Source of the DNA: Mumia sp. Pv4-285
GTDB lineage: Bacteria > Actinomycetota > Actinomycetes > Propionibacteriales > Nocardioidaceae
Assembly: GCF_041320275.1 (NCBI RefSeq)
Contig: NZ_CP162023.1
Location: forward strand, 2,356,001 to 2,420,000
DNA length: 64,000 nt
Reading direction: 5' to 3'
Below, one piece after another: positions 31,482-40,661 of this stretch (the first letter of the stretch is position 1; every line of letters begins with the position of its first letter). Made by a program: the position numbers and the translations under genes. The notes below the pieces were generated by a model, which was not told where the DNA came from, made no database searches, and saw nothing but the letters and a program-made list of their open reading frames with translations.

Positions 31482-31493
31482 CGGGAGGCTGTG

Positions 31494-31679
31494 TTGGCTG
31501 AGTACGAGTTCCAGCGGTTCTGGTTGCCCCGCACGGAGTCGCGCCAGACCGTACGCAGGCTGCTGACCGACGCCGCCGAGCACCACGGCTGGGAGCTCGA
31601 CCGTCTCCGGCTGTTCCCGGACGGGCGCCGCCGGGTGACACTGCGGCGCCGCGTGATCCGCGTCCGCAGCACGCTGTAG
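31494..31679 (+). CDS. DUF5703 family small protein
   Basis: A 61-aa basic protein: MAEYEFQRFWLPRTESRQ, then WELDRLRLFPDGRRRV and an Arg-rich end. It matches the DUF5703 family, found next to aldo-keto reductase and M20 peptidase genes in actinobacteria. Its function is unknown. The start is a TTG at 31494, with GGGAGG ending 5 nt upstream; GTG 31491 is too close to that site. A terminator-like palindrome begins at the stop codon. Confidence 0.85.
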   Translation: MAEYEFQRFWLPRTESRQTVRRLLTDAAEHHGWELDRLRLFPDGRRRVTLRRRVIRVRSTL

Positions 31680-31708
31680 CACTCTCCGTGGGGCCCAACG
31701 GAAAGTGC
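31679..31708. terminator. Palindromic terminator between DUF5703 and the M20 peptidase gene
   Basis: GCACTCTCCGT (31679-31689) pairs with ACGGAAAGTGC (31698-31708) with a single mismatch, centred on GGGCCC. It starts inside the TAG stop of the plus-strand gene and lies 8 nt from the end of the minus-strand gene, so it can serve both. Confidence 0.6.
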
Positions 31709-31716
31709 CGGCCAGG

Positions 31717-33039
31717 CTAGGCCAGGTCGAGCAGCCGGTGGAAGACGCGTGCCCCGAACTCCAGCGCATCCGTCGGGACACGCTCGTCCACCCCGTGGAA
31801 CAGCGCCGTGAAGTCGAGGTCGGCAGGCAGCCGCAGCGGCGTGAACCCGTACGACCGGATGCCGAGGCGGTCCCACGCCTTGGCGTCGGTGCCCCCCGAC
31901 ATGAGGAACGGCGCGACGTGCGCCTCGGGGTCCTCGGCGTGCAGGGCGACCGTCATCGCGTCGACCAGGTCGCCGCTGAACGGGTACTCCAGCGCCGGCT
32001 GGAGCGTCATGGGGTCGATCCTGACCGCGTCCCCGGCGAGCGCGCGCACCTCGGCGAGGAACGTGTCCTGCTGCCCCGGGAGGAACCGGCCGTCGACGTG
32101 CGCGGTCGCCTCCCCCGGGATGACGTTGACCTTGTAGCCGGCGTCGAGCATCGTCGGGTTGCTGATGTTGCGCATGCCGGCGCTGATCATCCGCGCGGCC
32201 GGTCCGAACTCGGCGAGCAGCTCCTCGACCGACGCGTCCGTTGCGCCGGTCAGGTCGCGCACCTTCGCGAGCAGGCTCTGCATCGACGGCCCCGGCGCGT
32301 ACGGCCAGTCGTGCTCGCCGATCGCCGCGACGGCCTTCGCGATGGCGGTGACGGCGTTGTTTTCGCGCACCATCGACCCGTGCCCCGCCGTGCCCTGGGC
32401 GGACAGCCGCATCCAGGCGAGCCCTTTCTCGCCGGACTCGAGGAGGTACAGGCGGCGGCCGCCGACATGCGTGGAGAATCCGCCGACCTCACCGACGGCC
32501 TCGGTGCAGTCGGCGACGAGATCGGCGTGGTGGTCGACGATCTTGTGCGCGCCGTGGACCGAGCCGGCCTCCTCGTCGGCGGTGAAGGCGAGCACGATCG
32601 TGCGCCGCGGGGGCATGGCAGCCCGCTGGCGAGCCCGCACGACCGAGAGGACCATCGCGTCGAAGTCCTTCATGTCGACGGCACCACGGCCGTACAGGTA
32701 GCCGTCGACGATCTCGCCGGCGAAGGGGTCGTACGACCAGTCGGCGGCCTGCGCCGGGACGACGTCGAGGTGACCGTGGACCAGCAGCGGTGGCAGCGCG
32801 GGGTCGGTGCCCTCCCAGCGCGCGATCACGTTGGTCCGTCCGGGCGTCACCTCGACGACCTCCGAGGCGATCCCGACCTCGGACAGCAGCTCGGCGACGT
32901 ACTCGGCCGCCTTCCGCTCCCCCGGGCCACGGTCGTCGCCGGTGTTCGTCGTGTCGATCCGGATGAGGTTCCGGCAGATCTCCACGACCTCTGCGGCAGG
33001 GTCGACGGGCAGGGTCTGAGGTTGGGCGGCGGCGGTCAT
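31717..33039 (-). CDS. M20/M25/M40 family metallopeptidase
   Basis: A 440-aa di-zinc hydrolase of the ArgE/DapE/CPG2 group. Zinc ligands and catalytic residues are visible in LLVHGHLDVVPAQ (His, Asp), YGRGAVDMKDF (Asp), LAFTADEEAGS (Glu-Glu) and the late SGGTDAKAWDRLG and ALFHGVDERV segments (His). The dimerisation domain lies between residues ~190 and 305. It cleaves a peptide or N-acyl amino acid in the cytoplasm. ATG 33039 has CAGGAT 6 nt upstream. Confidence 0.93.
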   Translation of the reverse strand: MTAAAQPQTLPVDPAAEVVEICRNLIRIDTTNTGDDRGPGERKAAEYVAELLSEVGIASEVVEVTPGRTNVIARWEGTDPALPPLLVHGHLDVVPAQAADWSYDPFAGEIVDGYLYGRGAVDMKDFDAMVLSVVRARQRAAMPPRRTIVLAFTADEEAGSVHGAHKIVDHHADLVADCTEAVGEVGGFSTHVGGRRLYLLESGEKGLAWMRLSAQGTAGHGSMVRENNAVTAIAKAVAAIGEHDWPYAPGPSMQSLLAKVRDLTGATDASVEELLAEFGPAARMISAGMRNISNPTMLDAGYKVNVIPGEATAHVDGRFLPGQQDTFLAEVRALAGDAVRIDPMTLQPALEYPFSGDLVDAMTVALHAEDPEAHVAPFLMSGGTDAKAWDRLGIRSYGFTPLRLPADLDFTALFHGVDERVPTDALEFGARVFHRLLDLA

Positions 33040-33091
33040 CCCCCCATCCTGCCCGCCCTGACTGCGTTGTCGCGAACAGGCGCACCCCCGT

Positions 33092-33122
33092 TTGGAGTTC
33101 ACCACCAGGGGTTTGCTAAAGT
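33092..33122 (+). promoter_or_regulatory. Promoter of the tRNA-Leu gene
   Basis: TTGGAG (33092-33097) and TAAAGT (33117-33122) with a 19-nt spacer, in a locally AT-richer stretch. Transcription would start near 33129, about 48 nt before the mature tRNA. Confidence 0.45.
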
Positions 33123-33176
33123 TCTGACGCACGGTGAACGACGCGGTCGTACGACGGCGGCGGGCACCGACACCCA

Positions 33177-33262
33177 GTCCGGGTGGCGGAATAGGTAGAC
33201 GCGCTAGCTTGAGGTGCTAGTGCCCGTATTAGGGCATGGGGGTTCAAGTCCCCCCTCGGACA
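33177..33262 (+). tRNA. tRNA-Leu (anticodon GAG)
   Basis: A complete class II cloverleaf of 86 nt. The acceptor stem GTCCGGG pairs with CTCGGAC (one G-T pair). The anticodon stem CTAGC/GCTAG closes the loop TTGAGGT with anticodon GAG. The variable arm TGCCC-gtatta-GGGCA is long, as in leucine tRNAs, and the T arm GGGGG-TTCAAGT-CCCCC is perfect. The discriminator base is A. CCA is not encoded. The gene stands alone. Confidence 0.96.
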
Positions 33263-33270
33263 CACCTGAG

Positions 33271-33313
33271 AAGTGGCCTCTGATCTGCGGAAACGCAGTC
33301 GGGGCCACTTTGC
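33271..33313 (+). terminator. Terminator after tRNA-Leu
   Basis: AAGTGGCC (33271-33278) pairs with GGCCACTT (33303-33310) and encloses an inner CTGCG-gaaa-CGCAG hairpin. Three T residues follow the base of the stem. It lies 9 nt after the tRNA. Confidence 0.75.
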
Positions 33314-33320
33314 ATTTGCG

Positions 33321-33460
33321 GCCAGGGAGCACATGCGGCCTACGGGGCGCACCGATGACACGCTCATGAGGGTCAGACTGCTGCACGAGCGGGTGACAGA
33401 TCGGTCAGGCAGCGAGTGCTGCTTGTGGGGTCATGATTCTCGAGCTCGATGGGGGAAGAC
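33321..33460. other. Short non-coding gap after tRNA-Leu
   Basis: About 140 bp between the tRNA terminator and the end of the DUF11 gene. I found no start with a ribosome-binding site, no repeat of the tRNA 3' end and no integrase remnant. Confidence 0.4.
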
Positions 33461-36400
33461 TCAGTCCGTGACACGGTCACGCCGAGACCGGCGCAGGAGT
33501 GCGGTGCCGCACGCGAGCGCCGAGAGGGCGAGCAGGACGAGCCACGCGATCGCGGGAGCGCCGGTCGATGGGAGCCAGCCGTCGCCATCGCCGCCATTGC
33601 CATCGCCGCCACCGCCGACGTCGTCCGCGTCGTCGGCGTCGTCGGCGTCGTCCAGCTCCGGCGCCGTCACCTGAATCGTGTCGTCACCGCTGGCGAGAGC
33701 AGCTCCGTCGGCGACCGCGGACGCGACGTTGCGCACTTCCTCGCCGGCATCGTCGGTCACCCGTGTGGTGACGACGATGGTGTCCTGCGCCGACGGTGCC
33801 AGCGTATCGATGACACACCGGACGGTCGTGCCGTCGCCGCCTGCCGACGTGGCGCACCGGTCGTCGGCCTCCCTGAGCTCGAGGCCACGCGGCAGCCTGT
33901 CCGAGACGACGACGTCCTCGAGCGCGGACGGTCCGGCGTTGCGCACGTCGAGCGTCCACCTCACGTCGTCCCCGACGCCCACCCGCGAAGCGGACGCACG
34001 CTTGTCGATCGAGAGCTGCCCCTCCCTGACGAAGACCACGCGAGCCGTGTCCGCGTCGTTCCCGGCCACCGGGTCGCCGGTGGACGAGGTCACCCGCATC
34101 GTGTTCTCGACGACGGTGCCGTCGGCGATGCCCGGGTCGCTGTCGACCGGCACCACCAGGGTCAGCGAGCTGCCCGGCATCAGCTGGGGGATCTGGCAGC
34201 GGAACCTCACGCCCCCGGTGGCGCAGTCGGGCGTTCCCCGCCCCCCGCGCACCAGTCCACCGGTCAGGCCGACGGCGGGCCCCTCGTCCTCGATCAGGAT
34301 GTCGTGGGCCGCCGAGGGCCCGTCATTGCGCAGGACCATGGTGTAGGTCAGCTGCGAGCCGGCCACGACACGCGTCGCGGACGGCGTCTTGGTGATCGAG
34401 AGGTCGGCGGACGCCTCCACGTCGGTGGTGACGGACTCGGGGTCCTGGGGCTCGGGGTCCGGCTGCTGCGACTCGGCCCCGGCGACGTTGTGCACCTGGG
34501 AGCCGTCACCGAGTCCCGGATGCACGAGCGCGCTGACCTCGAAGGACGTGCCGTCGCCGGGCGCCAGGGCTCCCTCGACGACACACGCAACCGCAGCCGG
34601 GTCGGACTCGCTCGGGGCGCATCGATCATCCGAGTCCTCCGGCACGAACGACGTCAGCGGAGGCAGGACGTCGCGCGCGGTCACGCCCGTGGCCACCGAC
34701 GGCCCCTCGTTGACCAGCGTGATCGTGTAGGTCATCGACTCACCGGCGACGACGGTGGCGGGTCCGGTCTTCGTGACGGTGAGGTTCGCCGACGGGGTGA
34801 GCAGCGTCCGGCCGAGCACGGTGTCGTCCGAGGTGTCCGAGTCCGCCGTCGCGGAGTCGACCGTGGCCACGTTCGAGACCGTCACGCCGAGTTCGCCGAC
34901 CGGCACCGCGTCCGCCGGTGACGGCGTCACGACGGTGACCGTCACCGAGTCGCCCGCCGCGATGTCGCCGAGATCGCAGTCGGCCGTGGTTGCCGTGGTC
35001 TCGCAGCTCCCGACGGACGGGGTGGCCGATCGCAGCGTCAGGGGCGCCACCACCTCGTCCACCACCGTCGCTGCCCTCGCCACGGACCGTCCCTCGTTCG
35101 TGACGGTGATGGTCCACGACACCGGCGAGCCCGCAGCCGTCGGCGACGCGGTCTTGGTGACGGCGAGGTCGGTCTCGGCCGAGATCACGGTCTCGGCGCT
35201 CGCGGTCGCCCGCGCGCCTGCCACCCCGGAGGTGAGCACGGCCGAGTTCTCGACCGTGCCGTCCAGGTCCACGGACGACGTCACGGCGATGGTCACCGGA
35301 CGCTCGTCGCCGGCTTCCATCGTGCCGAGGTCGCACGTCACCACCTGCGCCGCAGCCGCGCAGCCGTCGGTGCTCCCGTCCGCGTCGAACGTGATCCCGG
35401 CCGGGAGCGTGTCGACGAGGGTGACGTCCGTGGCGGTCGAGGGTCCGTCATTCCCGGCCAGGAGCTCGTAGCTGAAGGCGTCGCCCGCGACGACGGCGTC
35501 GGGGACCGACTCCTTGGCGAGGCTCAGACCGTTGACCTGCCGGACGTCGACGGTGCCCGAGCCGTTGACGCGGTCGCCCTGCGGGTTCTCGACGGTCACG
35601 TCGTTCACGAGCGGTCCGGCGGGCTGCCCCGCTGCGACGCGCCCGGTCACTCGGACCACGACGTCGTCTCCCGAGTCGATCGACCCGAGCGTGCAGCTCA
35701 GGGTCTCCAGCTCGCACGTGGCACCCGGGGCGGACAGGGAGGTGACGGTGAAGCCGGACGCGGGCTCCTCGTGGACCACCACGCCCTCGACGCCCGAAGG
35801 TCCTTCGTTGGTGACGGTGACGTCCCACGAGGCGTCGGCGCCGGCGGTCACCGTGTCGGTCGTGGGCTCCTTCTCCACGGTGAGCGTGGACGCGCGGTTG
35901 ACCGGCGTCGTCTCGGGCGCCTCCACGGAGGAGCCGGAGGCGTCGGACAGAACCGCGGTGTTGACGATCTCGTCGCCGGGCGCGGCGGCCGGGTCGACCG
36001 TGGCCGTCAGCGTGATGGTCACCTGGTCGGACGCGTCGGGGTCGGGAGGCAGCGTGCCGAGCTGGCACGTCACCCTGCCGTCGGCGACCTCGCAGGTCAC
36101 GCCGTCCGGAGCGTCGACGACCGGGTCGCTGAGTCCCGCCGGCAGCGTGTCGGTCAAGGTCACGCCCGTGGCGGTCGAGGGGCCGAGGTTGACCGCGTCG
36201 AGCGTGTAGGTCAGCCGCCCCCCGGCCGGCGCGGTGACCCCGGCGTCGTCCTTCGTCAGCTGGAGGCCGGTGGTAGCAGCGACCTCCACGGTGTCGGTGT
36301 AGGTGTTGTCCTCGTCGTAGTCGTCGGGATCGCCCGACTCGGCGCTGACCAGGTTCTCGATCACGGTGCCGGGCGCCGTCCCCGGGTCGACGCGACCCGT

Positions 36401-38929
36401 CAGCGTGATCGTGGACGTCTCATCGCCGGGCAGCGAGTCGATCGCGCACTCCATGTCGCCCTCGAGGATCGCGCAGGTGCCCTCGGGCCCCTCGGTAACG
36501 GCGGCCGAGGTCCACGTGACGCCGTCCACGGCGGGGTCGGTCACCACGACGTCCCGGGCCCTGGTGAAGCCGTAGTTGTAGACGTCGATGGTCCAGGTGA
36601 CGTCCTCCCCGGCGACCACGGGCTCGTCCCCGGCGTCCTTGCTCACCTCGAGGTCCACGTACCGCCAGACCGCCCGGCTGTTCTCGGAGGCGTTGTCGGA
36701 CTCGTCCGGATCGGGCTCGTTGCCCGAGACCCGGGCCCGATTGGTGATCGAGGTGAGGGACTCCGGGACGTCGAAGACGGCGAGGAAGCTGGCCCGCCCC
36801 AGCTCGCCGGAAAGCTCGCCGTCCGCCGTGCACGTGACGATCCCGTCCGCCTCGGCACACTCGGGCGACGACTCGTCCGGGTTGAAGGTCGTGCCCGCCG
36901 GCACCTCGTCGGTAACCGTGACGCCTGACGCGTTCGACGGCCCGTCGTTCGTCACGGTCAGGAGGTACTTCACGTACAGTCCGGCGATGGGCTCGATCTC
37001 CACGGTCTTCAGCAGGTCCAGGTCGGCCGACCGGGTCACGTCGACGTCCACCGACGCGGTGTCGTTGCCCCCGCTCGTGTCCTCCCCGCCCGTCGTGGTG
37101 ACCGTGGCGCGGTTCGTGAGGGTCGTCCCGGCCGCGACCGACGCGTCCACGGCGGCGGTCACCGTGACGGTGACGGACTGTCCGGCGCCCACCACGAGCT
37201 GACACCTCAAGGGCACCAAGGTGCACGGGACGTCCGTCCGGACCGCCTGCACTCCGCTGGGCAGCACGTCGGTGAGCGTCACGTCGGCGGCCGAGGGGCC
37301 GGAGTTCCGGACCACCAGTGTGGACTTGAACTCCTCGCCCGCGTGGACGGTGGAGACCTCCGCCGACTTGGTCACCGACACGTCGGACTGGCGCACGACA
37401 CTGAACTCGACGCTCGCCAGGTTGTTCCCCGGCACGGGATCGTCGATGCCCGCGGTGACGACGGCGGTGCTGGTACGGCTGCCTTCGGTGGCGTTGGGCA
37501 GCGCGCGGTAGACCAGGGAAAGCTCGCGCACGTCCCCCGACTCGAGCCCGAGGACGGAGCAGGTCACGGTGGCGCCCGCGACCGTGCACCCGGGAGTGGA
37601 CTCGTCCTCGGAGAACTCCAGGCCGGCGGGGACGGTGTCGGTGACCTCGGCCGCGGCCACGCGGTCGGGACCGAGGTTGCCGACGCGGACCGTGAGGGCG
37701 ATGGGCGCGCCCCCGGCCAGCACCGTCTCCGCCGCTGCGGACTTCTCGATCACGAGGTCGGCGACCACGAGCACGGAGATGGGCGCCGTGCCCGTCTGGC
37801 CGACGACGGACGTGCCCGGCGGCGCCGACCCGCCAACGTCGATCGTGAAGCGCCCGCTCGTCTCGGGCACGTCGACCCCGTAGCTGAGGGACACCTGCCC
37901 CCCGGCCGGAACCACGATGGCGCCCGCGAAGGTGAGCACCGAGCCCGCGAGCGTCGGGTCGGCCGTGGTAGCGCCGGTCGTCGACCCGGGACGGTAGGAG
38001 AACCCGGTCGGCAGGGTCGCCGTGATCGCGTCCAGCGTGACCGGCTCGGACGTGGGGTTGAACGCGGTGAGCGTGTAGCCGTTCGCCGCGCCGGCCTCGC
38101 TGACCGGATCGTGCGCCCTGGCGGTGATGTTCACCGGGGCCGCGCCGGAGGGCGAGAAGAGGGTGGACCAGGCGTAGGTCGCGGACTCGCCGGCACCGAG
38201 GTTCACCGGCCAGCTGACCGCGATGGCGTTGTCGACGTACTCGCTGCACCGGCACCTGTTCGGCAGGGCGTCCTGGCTGTCGACGGCGTTCCAGACCTCC
38301 TGGTACGTCCCCTCGAGATACTGGCTGCCGCCCGTGCGCGGGGTCACCTGCTCGACGCCCGCACCGGGAAGCGTCGAGGTCGAGCACGCGACCGCGGCGC
38401 CGGTGACCCGGCCGTAGCCCAGCGCCGAGCCCTCCAGCTGGCAGTCGCCCGCGGTGTAGACGTGGCCCCGCTGGACGCCGGCGCTCCCGTTGGTGATCCG
38501 CACGGTCGTCTCATACTCCTCGCGCCCCTCCACGTACGAGTCGCGCTGGGTCACGGTGACCCCTGCCCCGTTCCTCACCACCGTCACGACCACGTACGGA
38601 TCGGCCGCGGTCCCGCTGCCGAGCGGGGCGCTCTGGCTGACCGGCGTCCACCCAGTCTTCGTCATCGGGACCCCGCCGCCGACGAAGTCCTCCGGGCCGA
38701 ACAGCGTGCCGTTCAGTGCGGCGAAGGTGCCGCACGAGTAGCCGGCGAACCACTGGCGGGAGCCGTCGCGCTGGACGTTGCAGTTGAGGTCGCTGGTGGT
38801 GATGATCTCGGTCAGGGGACCGTCGGACTCGATCGCCCCTGACGCGGGCGCCGGCGTCAGGACGACCAGCAGGGCGACGACCAGCGAGGCGACTGCCGAG
38901 CCCAGCACCGCAGGCGTTGGTCTCCTCAT
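33461..38929 (-). CDS. Giant cell-wall-anchored DUF11 repeat protein (LPXTG)
   Basis: An ~1822-aa surface protein. The N-terminal signal peptide begins MRRPTPAVLGSAVASLVVAL and is cleaved after APASGA. About 350 residues of unrecognised N-terminal domain follow. Eleven DUF11 repeats come next, each starting like SADLxVTK and containing VTNxGPSxAxxVTxTDxLP. An Asp/Gly linker (ELDDADDADDADD) leads to the sorting signal LPSTG, a hydrophobic helix and the RRSRRDR tail. It should be exported by Sec and attached to the wall by a sortase, acting as an adhesin or stalk. ATG 38929 has GGGAGG 11 nt upstream. No sortase gene is in the window. Confidence 0.92.
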   Translation of the reverse strand: MRRPTPAVLGSAVASLVVALLVVLTPAPASGAIESDGPLTEIITTSDLNCNVQRDGSRQWFAGYSCGTFAALNGTLFGPEDFVGGGVPMTKTGWTPVSQSAPLGSGTAADPYVVVTVVRNGAGVTVTQRDSYVEGREEYETTVRITNGSAGVQRGHVYTAGDCQLEGSALGYGRVTGAAVACSTSTLPGAGVEQVTPRTGGSQYLEGTYQEVWNAVDSQDALPNRCRCSEYVDNAIAVSWPVNLGAGESATYAWSTLFSPSGAAPVNITARAHDPVSEAGAANGYTLTAFNPTSEPVTLDAITATLPTGFSYRPGSTTGATTADPTLAGSVLTFAGAIVVPAGGQVSLSYGVDVPETSGRFTIDVGGSAPPGTSVVGQTGTAPISVLVVADLVIEKSAAAETVLAGGAPIALTVRVGNLGPDRVAAAEVTDTVPAGLEFSEDESTPGCTVAGATVTCSVLGLESGDVRELSLVYRALPNATEGSRTSTAVVTAGIDDPVPGNNLASVEFSVVRQSDVSVTKSAEVSTVHAGEEFKSTLVVRNSGPSAADVTLTDVLPSGVQAVRTDVPCTLVPLRCQLVVGAGQSVTVTVTAAVDASVAAGTTLTNRATVTTTGGEDTSGGNDTASVDVDVTRSADLDLLKTVEIEPIAGLYVKYLLTVTNDGPSNASGVTVTDEVPAGTTFNPDESSPECAEADGIVTCTADGELSGELGRASFLAVFDVPESLTSITNRARVSGNEPDPDESDNASENSRAVWRYVDLEVSKDAGDEPVVAGEDVTWTIDVYNYGFTRARDVVVTDPAVDGVTWTSAAVTEGPEGTCAILEGDMECAIDSLPGDETSTITLTGRVDPGTAPGTVIENLVSAESGDPDDYDEDNTYTDTVEVAATTGLQLTKDDAGVTAPAGGRLTYTLDAVNLGPSTATGVTLTDTLPAGLSDPVVDAPDGVTCEVADGRVTCQLGTLPPDPDASDQVTITLTATVDPAAAPGDEIVNTAVLSDASGSSVEAPETTPVNRASTLTVEKEPTTDTVTAGADASWDVTVTNEGPSGVEGVVVHEEPASGFTVTSLSAPGATCELETLSCTLGSIDSGDDVVVRVTGRVAAGQPAGPLVNDVTVENPQGDRVNGSGTVDVRQVNGLSLAKESVPDAVVAGDAFSYELLAGNDGPSTATDVTLVDTLPAGITFDADGSTDGCAAAAQVVTCDLGTMEAGDERPVTIAVTSSVDLDGTVENSAVLTSGVAGARATASAETVISAETDLAVTKTASPTAAGSPVSWTITVTNEGRSVARAATVVDEVVAPLTLRSATPSVGSCETTATTADCDLGDIAAGDSVTVTVVTPSPADAVPVGELGVTVSNVATVDSATADSDTSDDTVLGRTLLTPSANLTVTKTGPATVVAGESMTYTITLVNEGPSVATGVTARDVLPPLTSFVPEDSDDRCAPSESDPAAVACVVEGALAPGDGTSFEVSALVHPGLGDGSQVHNVAGAESQQPDPEPQDPESVTTDVEASADLSITKTPSATRVVAGSQLTYTMVLRNDGPSAAHDILIEDEGPAVGLTGGLVRGGRGTPDCATGGVRFRCQIPQLMPGSSLTLVVPVDSDPGIADGTVVENTMRVTSSTGDPVAGNDADTARVVFVREGQLSIDKRASASRVGVGDDVRWTLDVRNAGPSALEDVVVSDRLPRGLELREADDRCATSAGGDGTTVRCVIDTLAPSAQDTIVVTTRVTDDAGEEVRNVASAVADGAALASGDDTIQVTAPELDDADDADDADDVGGGGDGNGGDGDGWLPSTGAPAIAWLVLLALSALACGTALLRRSRRDRVTD

Positions 38930-39028
38930 CGGCGTCTGTCCTCCCGAGGACCGATCGTATGGAACGCCATCCATCTCAGTTATAGACCGGTCGGCGCGAC
39001 TTGGCGCACCCAAGAGGTCTCGAGCAGA

Positions 39029-39044
39029 GTCCCGAGGGCGGGAC
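39029..39044. terminator. Small GC hairpin below the lipoprotein gene
   Basis: GTCCCG-aggg-CGGGAC, a 6-bp perfect stem about 45 nt past the lipoprotein stop codon and upstream of the DUF11 gene. It could separate the two transcripts. Confidence 0.35.
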
Positions 39045-39086
39045 CCAGCTGAGCCGGCAGTGTCTCCTGAGGGCCGGCGCCGCCGT

Positions 39087-39587
39087 CTACGACTCGCTGA
39101 ACGTGCGGGTCCAGATCACCGATTCGTCCGAGTTGAGATAGGTCCACGTCGCCGTCGGACTCGTGAACCCGGCACGCTTCATCTCGGGAGCGACCTGGGT
39201 GTCGAACGACGCCTGCAGGACCGCCACCGACGTGTCGAGCTGCTCTTCGACCCGGTCCGCGTCGAGAAGCTTCGAGTAGACGTAGACGTACTCGATACCG
39301 TTCGGGTAGATCGGCTCGATGCGGATCTCGGAGTACATCCCGTTGAAGCTGCCGAACTGGGAATCGATCTGGCGCTGTGCTGCCGCGGCGAAGGCGTCGA
39401 CCTCCGACCGGGACAGGCCGTCGCTCGAGTCGTCGCCTTCGACCTTCTCAGCGGTTGCCGACGCTGACGGATCGTCTGGACGCTCGTCTGGCTGCGTCGT
39501 CGCGTCCGTGGCCGAGCCGCAGCCGGACAGCAGGATCGCCGCGACGAAGCCGCCGACCGTGGCGGCAACAGACGTGCGCGTGAACAT
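39087..39587 (-). CDS. Small putative lipoprotein
   Basis: A 166-aa protein with a lipobox (FVAAILLSGCGSA), a Ser/Thr/Asp-rich linker (residues 25-60) and a compact mixed domain (residues 65-166) with YPNGIEYVYVYSKLLDADR and SPTATWTYLNSD. It looks like the extracytoplasmic DUF4854-type domain, but I am not certain of the family. It lies just upstream of the DUF11 gene on the same strand; the spacing and hairpin between them suggest separate regulation. It probably sits on the outer membrane face of the cytoplasmic membrane. Confidence 0.75.
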   Translation of the reverse strand: MFTRTSVAATVGGFVAAILLSGCGSATDATTQPDERPDDPSASATAEKVEGDDSSDGLSRSEVDAFAAAAQRQIDSQFGSFNGMYSEIRIEPIYPNGIEYVYVYSKLLDADRVEEQLDTSVAVLQASFDTQVAPEMKRAGFTSPTATWTYLNSDESVIWTRTFSES

Positions 39588-39696
39588 CAGACTCTCTCCA
39601 GCCTTCGGCGATCAGATCCTCGCAGAGGATACCGGCAGCACCGCGGGCGCGACCGGCGGTCTGCGCGGGCGCGCGTGATCCGGTTGTGTGGGACGC

Positions 39697-40659
39697 ATGA
39701 CGCGATACGGCTTCCACGCCAGCCACGAGCAGATCGCTCCGCGCCAGCTGCTCACCGACGTCCAGCACGCCGAGCAGGCGGGCTTCGAGATGGCGATGTG
39801 CTCGGACCACTTCTCTCCCTGGAGCCGCCGGCAGGGGCACTCGGCCTTCGCCTGGTCGTGGCTCGGTGCCGCGCTCGCCACCACGGACCTGACGTTCGGC
39901 GCCGTCAACGCGCCGGGCCAGCGCTACCACCCCGCCGTGGTCGCCCAGGCGGTCGCCACCCTCGGCTCGATGTTCCCCGGCCGCTTCTGGGTGGCGCTCG
40001 GCAGCGGTGAGGCCAGCAACGAGCACATCACCGGAGACGGATGGCCGCGCAAGGAGGTGCGTACCCGCCGCCTGGAGGAGTGCGTGGACGTCATCCGGCG
40101 GCTGCTCGACGGCGAGGAGGTCAGTCATGACGGGCTGGTCACCGTGGACCGCGCCCGGCTCTGGGAGGTTCCGGAGCCGCGCCCCCGCCTGGTCGGACCC
40201 GCTGTCTCGCTCGGCAGCGCCTCGCGGGTCGCCGCGTGGAGCGAGGGCATGGTCACCGTGAACCAGCCGACCGACCAGCTCCGACGCATGGTGGCGGCCC
40301 ACCGCGAGGCGGGGGGCAAGGGACCGCTCGCCCTGCAGGTGCACCTGTCGTGGGCGCCGACCGAGTCCGAGGCGGAGCAGGTCGCGCACGAACAGTGGCG
40401 GAGCAACGTTTTCGGTGCGCCCGTGTCGTGGGACCTCGAGACTGCGGAGGCCTTCGACACCGTGTCGGCGGACGTGACGGTGGAGAAGGTCCGCTCGGTG
40501 GTCGACGTCTCCGCGGACCTCGGGTGGCATCGCGAGCGGCTCGCCGCGTACGCCGACCTGGGCTTCGACGAGATCTACCTGCACCACGTGGGCCAGTCGC
40601 AGGAGCGCTTCATCGACGCGTTCGGCGAGCACGTGATCCCCCAGCTGAAGGGAGCCTGA
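39697..40659 (+). CDS. TIGR03885-type LLM flavin-dependent oxidoreductase
   Basis: A 320-aa luciferase-like barrel protein. MTRYGFHASHEQIAPRQLL, CSDHFSPWSRRQGHSAFAW and the VALGSGEASNEHITGDGWP stretch identify the TIGR03885 subgroup (probable non-F420 flavin oxidoreductases). The substrate is unknown. The downstream GH13 gene begins 2 nt after the stop, and its Shine-Dalgarno site lies inside this coding region, so the pair is an operon. Start ATG 39697 follows an in-frame GTG (39688) with no strong ribosome-binding site. Confidence 0.88.
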   Translation: MTRYGFHASHEQIAPRQLLTDVQHAEQAGFEMAMCSDHFSPWSRRQGHSAFAWSWLGAALATTDLTFGAVNAPGQRYHPAVVAQAVATLGSMFPGRFWVALGSGEASNEHITGDGWPRKEVRTRRLEECVDVIRRLLDGEEVSHDGLVTVDRARLWEVPEPRPRLVGPAVSLGSASRVAAWSEGMVTVNQPTDQLRRMVAAHREAGGKGPLALQVHLSWAPTESEAEQVAHEQWRSNVFGAPVSWDLETAEAFDTVSADVTVEKVRSVVDVSADLGWHRERLAAYADLGFDEIYLHHVGQSQERFIDAFGEHVIPQLKGA

Positions 40660-40661
40660 CC

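Noticed and set aside
33461-38929. Possible frameshift or pseudogene in the very long DUF11 gene
   Set aside because: The frame is open from signal peptide to sorting signal with regular repeats throughout; nothing indicates a break.
33177-39700. Integrated island at the tRNA-Leu gene
   Set aside because: No integrase, no direct repeat of the tRNA 3' end and no transposase were found between the tRNA and 39700. The region is accessory-looking but not a demonstrable element.
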